Source of the DNA: Oegoconia quadripuncta
Lineage: Eukaryota; Arthropoda; Insecta; Lepidoptera; Autostichidae
Direction: 5' to 3'
NCBI GenBank assembly: GCA_949316235.1
Contig: OX438757.1
Location: 17,671,505-17,735,504, forward strand
Length of the DNA: 64,000 nucleotides
Made by a program: the position numbers and the translations under genes. Shown here piece by piece: positions 20,701-32,700 of this stretch. Positions within the stretch are counted from its first letter, which is position 1; each line of letters begins with the position of its first letter. The notes below the pieces were generated by a model. The model was not told where the DNA came from and did not search any database. It was given only the letters and a program-made list of their open reading frames with translations.

Positions 20701-23700
20701 TATTTGGGGGAGTCAGAGTCAGAATATGAAAAACAATAACACTGCTCTTTTTACGCGTTATACCTGAGTTCATGGGCGGCTGAGTATCTTTCACAAACTT
20801 CCCAATTGACAGGCTGAGCAACCCCATATCGTCAACGTGCCTGATATTGTTAATTCATTTACCATTTATTGAACAGTGCTGCTGTCTATTGAAGAGCTCA
20901 GCAAGAGCTCTAGTTTTGGTGATGTTAGGAGGGCTTAAATTTTTGCATGGCCGAAATTACTAAATGTGTGATAAAATCGCATCCGTGGCTCAATGTAAAC
21001 AAACATGGGGTTTACGATTCGGAGATCGCAGGTTCGATCTCCAGCGGGGTACTTGTTTAGTACTCGGTTTGGTTGGTTGTAGGGCATTTTAAATGTCCAC
21101 CTGGCTAGTTACCTCCATCTTATCTAAATCTGCCGCCAAACCTTGTACATAAAAATACAGAATTCACTGACCACAATTTATTCAATATTTTCATTTAATC
21201 CTACCGTTCCAGTGCGCGGTAACGAACGCCCTCCGCGAGACGCTCCTTAGCTTCGGCGGCTCAGTCGCCACGGACCTGATGGAGCTCCTCGATACCAACA
21301 AACCAGAACACGTCCCTTCAGAACCGCTGCCAGAAAACAACCAGAATCTCCCCAACAGAGCCGAGTGCAAGAACATGAGGAAAAATTCGACGGAATCGCC
21401 TCGACCGTTGCAACCACCGCAGCAGATTAAGAATGTAATGCCAACTGTCCCGACGCCCATCGCGACGGCAGCGCCGATGCCGGTGAACCTCCCTCCGGCG
21501 GCGAACAGACCGCCCCAGCCCCGCCCCCCTCACGTGAGTGTGGTCCTCCCCCTCGCCCCGCAGATGTACCCCCCGCCGCGGCCGGCCCCCCCCTACCCCC
21601 CCTACTACGAGTACCCCTGGCACTTCTATGACGGCTACGAGAGGCCCGGTAACGTAAATCTCAACTTCAATTTACCCCCCAAGAATTTGGTCGTGAATCG
21701 CGCTGGCATGGACTGTCAGAACGCTTGCGGTATCCGAAGGGGCCCCAGTGAGGGCGAGCCGATCCAGTACGGGCAGAATAGGGGGTGCTGGATCAAGCCG
21801 ACTATCTTCTACGACGGGTTCTGGACCGAGCAGAAGGTGAGGCGATGGGTTGCCGAGCAGGTAGAGAAACGGTTCCCAGAGGATATTTCGCAGAAGTCCG
21901 CTTCGCCCGGTGATCCGGACAAGTCGTAAGATTCAGGTACTTTGTTTGTTGTACCGCGGGGTTAATGAATTGGATGGCGCGAAAACTGGCAATGAAAAGC
22001 CGCAGGCGTATTATGTAACAATCAGATATTTTGGAGACAGCAACACGTGTACAGTTGACGACCCATGAATGGCGAATAGTAACAAAAAAATGTATTTGCT
22101 AAAGTTGTAGTTTTGCAGTCGTCCGTCAACTGTCATTTTTCTTTAGTTCCTCGATTGCTTGTCAGAGGTTGTACTGTCTATTATTGCAAAACGATTTGGC
22201 GTCGCGTTGCTGCTTCTAATACATAATAAGAATTTGATGGTTGATGAAAATGATTATGCAATGTACTGCTTTTGAAAGTTACATGATAAGCCTGCCGGTC
22301 TAATTTATGTGACGCCTGTTTCACCAATTGCTGATATAGTTGGGGATAACAATCTGACAGATTAAACTAGGAAAAGTGGCCTAAATCTCCCAGTTTATAA
22401 ACGGCCTGCTTAACTGACAGATTGAACCAACTGTTATTACCATAAAGAGGGCAGGGTTAATGTCCCAGTAGAAGCACTGCGACCTTTGCTGATATATTGT
22501 ACATTCCCTCTGGTTATAATTCTTCACCTAGGTTAGCATGTACCACATAATATTCCGGGGTCGAAGAGTTTAACGTCCTCTGATGAGAGAGATCGGGCTA
22601 GTGAGGATAAGTGCGTAACAGTCGCAAAAGAAGATATAAATAAACACTTCTGTAGCCAAGAGCATATAAGTTCTGGACGGTCTATCTGATGCATTACCTA
22701 TTAGGCAGAGTAAAAGTTGCATCGATGAAATGAAACACTGCGAGCTCTTTGTAGTACCATCTTCTTTATTGTCAAATAAAACGAGCCGAATACAATCGTT
22801 CAATGTGAGATTAATTATGATACAATTATAATTTAGAAACGCTGACGACATTACGTGCACACATGGGAAGGGTGACAGATAGAGAGAAGATTATATATAG
22901 ACAGCCATACGATGCCAGGTCAAAGTTGTAAACTAAGCTATGACGCATAAGTACATAAATCCTATATTACCAGCAAATGGTGAAACGGTTTTTCTGTAAC
23001 CAACGTAATGATTTTCTAATTTCGAAATGGCGACGTGAAATTTTGTTCCAAGTAGTTCGGAAATGATAAATAGTGCGTTAGACATGAAAGCCGATAGGTA
23101 GGGTTGCAATAACTTCTAGAAGTCAATACGGGACGTTTTCTTTTCTGATGCCTAAAACTCGAACCTAAGACATTCAATGCCGACACGGGGCTTTTGAACT
23201 ATGTTTTATTATATTTAACTACTTTTGCACGCATGTGTACGTAGTAAGATCTTTCTAATAGATGGGTATTGATCTGATTAGATTTGATCTCCACAGTAGT
23301 GGCTATAGTGCTCGGGCCCGTCACTATTCTATTTCCGTATTTTGTCGAAATACGGGACATATAGTAATACGGGACGGGATGGTCAAATACGGTGACAGTC
23401 CCGTATATACGGGACGTATGGCAACCCTACTGATAGGAATATACAAAGGCAGTGGGGGCAAATGGTGAACGCGTATGCCGCCCTCGAAAAAGTACAGAAA
23501 AGTGTGGAATGATGGAGTGTTTATGATATATGAATAACATGTCCGCTCGTTATTTAATATTACTGTGCACTCGCGCCGGGGCGTAGAGAAACAGGGGCCC
23601 TATTACATAATTTCATCGTTATCGTCATCGGTTACGTTCCGACATGTGATTGGTTGATTCATCGCTCGCTCGGCAATTTGACGGCTTCTCATTGGTGTTG

Positions 23701-26700
23701 ACCAATTTGGTTTACGTTGGTACGATTACGTTGGTAATCGATAACGATGCCGATGACGTTACGTAATCTAAGGGCTGATTTATTTATTTTGCAATTTTGT
23801 TGAAACGAATCGTCGATCGTCATGGCCGCATGCGTTTTTTTGATAACGTAATGGTGACAAATGAACGGACAGGATAAAAAATAGATAACATGACAATGAA
23901 GAGCTAGTAAAAGAGATAGCTATATACATTCTATTCTAGCCATTCGTTCTTATCTGTGAAATCAATAAACACGAACTTAGCGATTATTAAAATCGCAATC
24001 GTTTTCCAAATCGAACGTTCTTGCGAATACGAATTGCCATCTGCGCCATTAGTCGATTTTGACAGTTGGCGACGAAGGTCCTACATTGATGGTTTTCCAA
24101 AAGATGCTAAACAGTTTCTTGTGATGCGATAAGTTATAGCACCTCTATTGGCCGTCTGATAAAAGCATAATTGCGGCCAAACGATTCCGGGGTTCGATTA
24201 ACGCCTTGGCGAGCCTGTGAAAACTATAGCGATATTTTTTTATTATTGGACATATTGATAGGATATCAAAAGGAACTGAAATATATAATAACGTCACCAT
24301 TCCTTATGGTAAATGTGCCATCACTATATAGCGAAGTAGGTAGATTAACGTTACAAGTCAAATTCAACCGTATTTATCGTATTGGACTCTCAATACTTAT
24401 TTTTCATCCATCATGACTATCACATATTATTCTAGTACAAGTATCATAAAGCCCATCAAGGAGTTCCAGTGGCAGTCACCTGGCTCCATCTTCAGATCCT
24501 CGTCATCATATGTAATGGAAAGTGCTTATGGCATAACAAACTGTGGCCTTCCCAGCCCACCTATGCCCAGCTGGGTTGAGTCACGAGGTGTATACATATG
24601 TACCTACAGAAGGGGCGGGACAGCTCTGGCCAGGGTCAAAACAGAACACGGATCGGCAGATTTAACCGCCTCCGTGGCTCAATGTAAACAACATTGGGTT
24701 TACAATTCGGAGGTCGCGGTTCGATCCCCAGCGGGGTACTTCTTTAAGTACTCGGTTTGGTTGGTGGTAGGGCATTTTAAATGTCCGCCTGGCCAGCTAC
24801 CACCATCTTATCAAAATCTGCCGCCAAGCAGCAATGTTAATAGCATTGTTGTGAACCGGTTGTCAGAGATAAGATGTGTTGGGGTTTCCGGGTCAGTACG
24901 CTTCCACCTTCGACCTCATCTTCACTTAACATCAGTTGTGATTGAGGTCAAGTACCAATCCGTTGTGCAGAAAAAAAAAACCGATCCCCACACCAACTTA
25001 TTTGTTGGATGAAACAGGCCGTACAGAGGATCGAAAGGGTCTTAAAACTAAAAAATTAACTATTGAGATGTAAAAAATATGATTAAAAATAACGGCGAGA
25101 CTGAGTTGAAATCTGGAAATGAATGTGCCAAAAAAAGATCCGTCAGATCATCAGTCAGTCAGTCAGTTTAAAATTTCGAATTTGAACTCCAATAACCCAA
25201 ACCCAGCAATGAGTAGCAGCTCAAAAGAACGACACCGTTACAAAACTAGCCCAAATTCGGCTATCTTGCCATTTACCATCAGGGAGTTCCAGTCTTTAAA
25301 TCCCGGCTCCATCCCCAGATCAGCTCGATGGTACAATAATATTGCATTATAAATATCCTTATCCTTAGACATACACACAGCGCCATCTAGTTCCCCACTA
25401 AGCAACTAGGCTTGTATTATGGATGCCAGATGGTTGATAAACTACATAAATTCATTTTTTTGAAAATAAATACTTGTTATAAATGAAAACATCCATAACT
25501 CGGGTACACATGTCCGTATTCATCACACAAACATATGCCCCTAGCGGGATTCGAACCCGCAACCTTTTGGTATAGTGGTCAGAGTTGCTAACCATTACAC
25601 CAAACAGGTCGTTAATTGCATTGTCACCGAACTTACATAAATATACCAAATTTCGACCTCATCTTCACTTAACATCAGGTGTTTGAGGTCATGTAGCAAT
25701 CCGTTGTGCATAAAAAAAATGTCAGCTCAATCAAATACCAGTAAGTGGTTGAAAAATTATTTGCAAATGTTGAAACAGATAACTTACTTACATACGAACA
25801 TTGCATTCTAAAGAAAAGCTTGTAAAAAGAATTCAAGTCGCATGAAAATATTGATGAAGTACCACATAATAAATACGGCTGAATTTAGCCCATAAAGAAT
25901 AAGAATAATTTATTATGAAATATTAGTTTAATTATTAAGAGATACAGTCTTCTCACTCTGATCAAAAATGAATATTAATATTAAAGTCTCGAGGCGTAAG
26001 CTCAGCTTTGCATTTGTGTGAGTGACGTCAAGCTGCTAGCGGTACAAGAGGTGAAGTGCGGCATGTGCGCGGCAGGGAAGCGACGCGCAGCGGACACGCC
26101 GCGCCTCAGGCCGCGTTTAAACAATGCGCGGGACGCGCTGCGCCACAAGCCGTATCTCTATCTGTGTGCACTCACACAAATGCAAAGCTGATCTTACGCC
26201 TCGAGAACTGTACATAGTCCATTTAACAATTAATGTAGCTGTATTAATTTATGTATATTACATACTTGTTTATTATTATATTAATAATAATCTATTTTTA
26301 GGCTGTTGATTAAAAAGTAATAATAGGGCAGGATCATTCATTACATACATAATGTCACGACCTTTATCATTCATATCATTTATAATAATAAGTATTTACT
26401 TACAAAAAAAAAAAATATTTATGTAGTATATCAACCAACCAGATGGATGGATGGAACTAGATGGCGCTGTGTGTATGTCTAAGGATATTTATTTATTTAT
26501 TATTTATCCCAAATAGGGTGGTCATAGATATCCCAAACATTATGAGTTTAATATTTGAAACATCATCCACGGTTCACCTTACGAAATATATGGAAAAGCT
26601 CACGTGACACGGAGTGAGCCTATCGCCGTTAAGACCTGAAAATCGGTAGATATTTTTTTGATGGAAAGTCCCTTAGTCGTCTTTTACGACACCCACGGGA

Positions 26701-29700
26701 AGAGACGGGTTGGTTCTATACTTTTTATAGGATCATTGGTTGGATTTGTATACAAAAGAAATGGACTGGACATCTACGCCTAGCACTATCCCTTTATTGG
26801 TACTTATTTATTAATGTAGTTTTTAGTACATATACGTATGTAGGCAGATTGTTAAATTAGGTTATTCATTGCCTAAACCTATCGTTATGGATGGCGGTTA
26901 TTTTTGGCTTTATAGAAAATTGCACTGCCTCGGTAGTATCCAAAGCCACCTATCCGTTCTGAATAGCACACTTTTCTAAGTAAAAACCGAAATGTCCGCC
27001 ATTTTTAAATAAATACTCTCACACCCACATGCACACACACATGCGCACGCGCAATCTGTAAAATGTACTATTTTTTTTTTTTTTATATGAGAGGGCGGCA
27101 AACGAGCATACGGGTCACCTGTGTGCGAAGTGTGTTTTGTCTCGTTTTTAACTTTACCATCGCGTTCGCGTTTACGAAAAAAGTCCCTATGAAAAAAATA
27201 GTTTTGCAAACTATCCGTTAGAGGCGCTGCACATTTCTCCATATAAATCGTCACGTAAACGTGAACGCGGTAGTAAAGTTAAGTCGAAACAAAACTCCGC
27301 CCCCTGATGGAAAGCAATCACCGCCGCCCATGGGCACCCGCAACACCAAAAGGTTCACAGATGCGTTGCCGGCCTTTGAGGAAGGTGTCCACCCCAGAAT
27401 AAGTAGGGCAGCCTGAGCGATGAGGGATTCTCCAGCAGTGCTGGTACCCTCCTGGGGTAGGTACTAACTCTTTAAATACCGCTACCATTCTGGAGAGAGA
27501 CTGGAAGGTGGGCCTCCGGCGCCCTCGCTCACCGGACGAAGCGCAGTGGCAAAATGCCACTACTCAGACGTCGGTCTTCTGCGAGTACTAATACTAGTTC
27601 TACATATTATCTTTATGCGCGACATGCATGCCTATTTCCCTAAGCCATTATCTTTATGCGCGACATGCATGCCTATTTCCCTAAGCCAGTATTTATAAGT
27701 TGTAATGATATGCACAATTGTTTCTCTACTATGGTAATCTTGGTATCCACGATACAGGCCTAGCTTAGTGTGGATGTTACAGCCCTGTCACATTCATTTA
27801 TTTCGTTCAGAAATTATAATTTAGTTTAGTAATTTTTGACTGTCAGGTCTACATGATGTGCTCTGAATAAACAAATAATGAAGAATATGTTTTTGAACAA
27901 ACTAAATTAACTTGGTCCCGCGGTTCTGACACACACTGTATTATGATCCCTGCCGTAAATTCAACTAATATTATAAATGCAAATGTCAATCACGGCCAAA
28001 CGGATTGCGATAAAATTTGTTACTGGAATAGGACATAGGATACTTTTTATTCCGATAAATGGTAGTTCTAGTTGGATAAACAAATTATCCATGTAAGTAC
28101 TAATACGAAATTGCACATATAAACGAACTAGTATTTATCCTTAGCTTTGGTCGTGTGGAATTCTTGGGATTTTTTTTGAGTACCTACAAAGTACAAACAC
28201 TAAAGTAGACTTTTTCAGAGATTTTTACAGTAAGGCGACATATTTAAGGCAAATGAAATGAACTGCGCTGTAAATGGGAAGGTCGGTTCGTTCGGTGCTG
28301 GGGCGAAATTCAAACATTTTTACGTTTTCGCCTTTTTCAACTTTACTTACCAGAAATATAATTTTGTGACGATAATATGTTTTCTACCATCTACACTGTA
28401 ATTTTCTCATAACTTTTCATTTCAATATGGCGAATAGCTAACAAGTGGCTTTAATGCTCTCAGTGCTGTAAAAATCTATTGCTGCACACATTTGTTTTTT
28501 TTTTTGTAATGTTTGTCCAATAAAATAAGTCCAAAGAGTTTCAAACTCAACTAAGACATTCAAATTAAGAACAATATTTGCTCACCGTGTAGCTTGTAAT
28601 AAATTTGAATAAAAAAGAAATCATTTAAAAAATGGCCGCGAAATATTGTGGCGGTAAAATATGCTTACTGCTTACGTGACTCTATCTAAACTGTTTTTAG
28701 AACCCTCATAGGGATGTTCCGATACCCACAAGGTCGATACCTACTCATTTAAGTAGTACTCACATCATTTTTCGATACTACTCATATGAGAACCCCTAAA
28801 GTATCGATACCTATTCATATCGATAAGATATAGGTGATTTTTTATGGGACAAAAATAATAGGAAAATATTCTAAGGTGGGTGGTTATTCTGTATATTTTT
28901 AACATAATAACAGACACATGTCTTATATAGTATCTTAATTGTATATTTAGTCAGTAAAAGTCTCAATCAGCAAGTGATTGTCGTATACGTAAGTAACGTA
29001 TACAAAGTACTTTCAATGCGATACTGAGTAACAATCGCAAGATTGATTCGACGCTAAAAGTATTTGGTATCGAAACAAAAGTATCGAGTACTTACTCGTA
29101 TTTACTAGTATCGGAATGTCCCTACCCTCACTTATAAATCACTTCAAGCTCGGTGCAACAATCTATTATTATGTTTTATATAACGTAGTATTTCCATTTA
29201 GTATCAGCGGATGGACCTGTAGTTTCTCTACATAAGAAGGCTGCTATCTCGTTCATGCTCTATACGAGGAAGTGAGACGCAAAGTTTCTATTTCGTGTCT
29301 TTGTCATGTCATCAGCCCCGTAGCATGACATCGTTTGTCACGCGCGACGTCGGAGTGAGAGTGGGATAGTTGTATATTTCATCCAAGAGAATGAGCAGGA
29401 CAAATAGCATCTCGCGCGACAATGTTTATCGTACCTGTCATGCTACTAGTGCAGCACTATGAAGATATACAACTGTCGATGTCATTAAGGGGGTAGGGGG
29501 CTTTGGCGGGATCTCGGCGAGTGACGTTGCATTTTTCTTTATAATTCTTATAATTTGTGCATTCTAACTTTTGAAGCTTAATAATGGCAGAATATTGTGC
29601 AGCAAACGTTAGTGTTGGTGTACAGGTGAAAGGAAGTGTAAATCAAAGTGCGTAACGGAGCTTTCGGGTTCCCACAAGAAGCCGCCAAAATCTTTTGTAA

Positions 29701-32700
29701 AGCATTCTGCCACTTTACTGAAGAATGACTTGACCGTGACTAGACTCTGTATACGCCAAATATACAACGAATTACTTGTTTTGACTGAGACTGACTTATA
29801 AACTGATGAAATAAGAGAAATAAATTTTTTCACTCGAAACTGGCAGTAATGTCCCTCGACAGTGAGGTTGACTGGTTGCCATCCTCAAAAATAATAATAA
29901 GAAGTCTATAATTTGCTTTTTCAGTGTTCTAACCAATAAGTTTAGGGAGGGAAAATAAGTTGAAAACTCGTAAAACCTAAAAACATTTGAATCTGCGATG
30001 GAATAGCCTCCAGCATCGAGATAGTTTTGTGGTTTAAATTAGATCGTACATTATACTTAATGGAATTGCAATGTACATAGGTGTTTAAGTAGGTAATTTT
30101 TAAAGTAGTTAGTTACTTTAAGATTCGTATAGAACGACGGTCATGTCTCAGTTGTCATCTCATCAATCTGAATTTATCTACCCCATAACAACTAGTTTTA
30201 AGTAGGGATTATGACGTATGATTATGTATTACGCGTCTGACTCAAGTGTGTTTAAGTAGTCAACATGTTTTTACTGTAATAAATTATTCGGAATTTCAAC
30301 ATGTTTGATTGTGTAAAATTTTCGTTTGCCCTTTTTCTTTTTTTTAACCCTTGACGAAAACTACTGTCACGTTGTGTTGTCTGGATGTAACTTGATAATG
30401 CGTGTTCCAATTTGAATGCGGTTTTTTTAGGATTTCATAATCAACAAGCAACCCTAATAGTTTCGCTATGTCTGTTTGTCTGTTTGAGGCTTAGCGTAGA
30501 GGCTCTTAGTACTAGAAAGCTGTAATTTGGTATGGGTAAGGTGGTAGAATAAAAAATCTTGATAGATTTTTTTTAGGTTACCTCTACACGTAAAGTGGGG
30601 AGGATTTTTTTTTTATTATTGCACTCCGTTGTGTGGGATGTCGTTGGATAGGTCGTTAAATATTAACTGGCTATGTTGAGCAGTTTGTCGATGCTTTAAA
30701 ATGCAAATTTTTGGTAGTAAAATGTCGTCCGCACTGCTGGATAGACGGTTGAGTTTTGGATACCTACGTTTTATAGGTACACTTAGATATATAACAACAA
30801 AGGAAGCTACATTTATGGCCTACCACGCACTTGTTTCGTTCACTCTGAGGTACGGCATTATTCTGCGGGGATCTTCTGTGGAATCTGACCAAGTTTTTAG
30901 GACACAGAAGAAATGTATTCGCGCACTGAAGGGAGCAGACTTCCATGAAAGTTGTAAGCCAATGTTTAAAAAAGACAAAATTCTTCCATTTCCTTGTTTA
31001 TATATGTATGAAATATGCCTATTTGTACACAAAAACGTCAACTTATTCATATTCAAAAATATTTTATTCAACGTAGGATACAAAAATATCACTTATTGAC
31101 AGTCAACATGTTATTATTATTTTTTTTAAACTACATCGCTTCACAACGTGTTATGGTTAGGGAGAAGAAGCGACAAGAAACTCCGGAACAACACATCTTT
31201 TCAATTGGTTTTTATTTACTAAAAAGACTGATGTTAAAAATAAAATATGTAGAAGTACAAAAACTTCAAGTTTTAGTAAAAGCGTGTACTGTATGGCAGT
31301 TAGAATTTATAATCATTTACCTAATGAATTCAAAAATAAAATTGGTAAAATATTAGAGGTGTTTGCATATTTTCTAGATAAGGGTTGTTATTCAGTATCG
31401 GAATTTCTGAGCGACAAGTAATTTATTTTTCTTTTTATTGCTTATTTTCTGACATTGAAATTAATTAATTTATCGTTAATAATTAATCTTGTGTAATACC
31501 CAATTTGTTTTAAGACGATGATATTTGCACGCCATAAATGGCAGAACATGTGAACGGGCTGTATTATATTTAAAGATCAAATTGTTGGACCATACAACAT
31601 TGTGAATCTAGGTATTAAGCGGCGGTGATGGAGTTTCAAGCAGATACTATGAGGGTGGCATATTCTGTACAGAACAAACGCTCTTAAAAAAAATATCTCA
31701 AATAAATAAAAAAAAGTCGAAAAACATAAAATGTAATTTCCGTTGAAAATTATTCTAAGTCCGCATTGTGACAGGCAAGTACGGAAGTCAGGCCGTTGGG
31801 GCATAAAGTGTGAGTGAAGATCACTCACCGGCAAACACAGGGGAAGTCGCTTGATGCAGGCAACTTGCAACCAGTCGCTCAGGAAATCTATGTTCAGCTT
31901 TGGATGGCCTGTGTCTGAGTGATGATGGTTTATATTGCACTATTACAGATATCCTTATCCAGGTCGCAGGTTACGTATGAACTAATAAATGTGGCGGGAA
32001 GTCGATGTGCGACGCTAGGTTCAGCAGTGTTAGCCGGTCGTTAACTACGCTTATTGTTAATTGCTTTTCTTTGGTAATATAAAATGTAATATTATTGTAA
32101 AGATGGAAACCAATTTAAAATATGTGTTGTCGCTTCTTCTCCCTAACCATAACACCTTGTGAAGCGATGTTGTTACTTATTCTACAAAATATATGGGGAA
32201 GACGTTGTTGTCTGTAACACAGTTTTTAACTACCACAGACAACAAAGCTTCAACAAGTTGTGTAATTTATTTCGGTTCAATAAAATATTGTTTATTGTTT
32301 TATTGTTTATTGTAGTTTAAAAATAACTTGTTGACATTCAATAAGTGAAATTTTGTATAGGTACATTGAACGAAATATTTTTGATTTGCGACAGGCGTCT
32401 GTGGCTGATATTGGTGTCGATTCGGATGTACCTACACCAACTAAACTAAAACCAGTTTTAAAGTAGTACTGTCTCTTTCTCCCTGAAACAATACGATGCG
32501 ACGGCACCACTCCAAAACTGGTTTTAATTTAGTTTAGTTATGTAAATCCGAACCAATACCATTGCTGCTTTCGTAATATGTTCTGAATAATGTAGGTATG
32601 GTATAGTCATGCCAAATTACAAAGTTGAGGGCCAAAGTAGAACAATATCCACGCGCGTGAACTCTTTAATTTGGTTACACTTTAAAGTTCTCCATGAACA

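Noticed and set aside
21318..21623. Arg-rich minus-strand frame
   Set aside because: Shadow of the proline-rich RAD52 exon.
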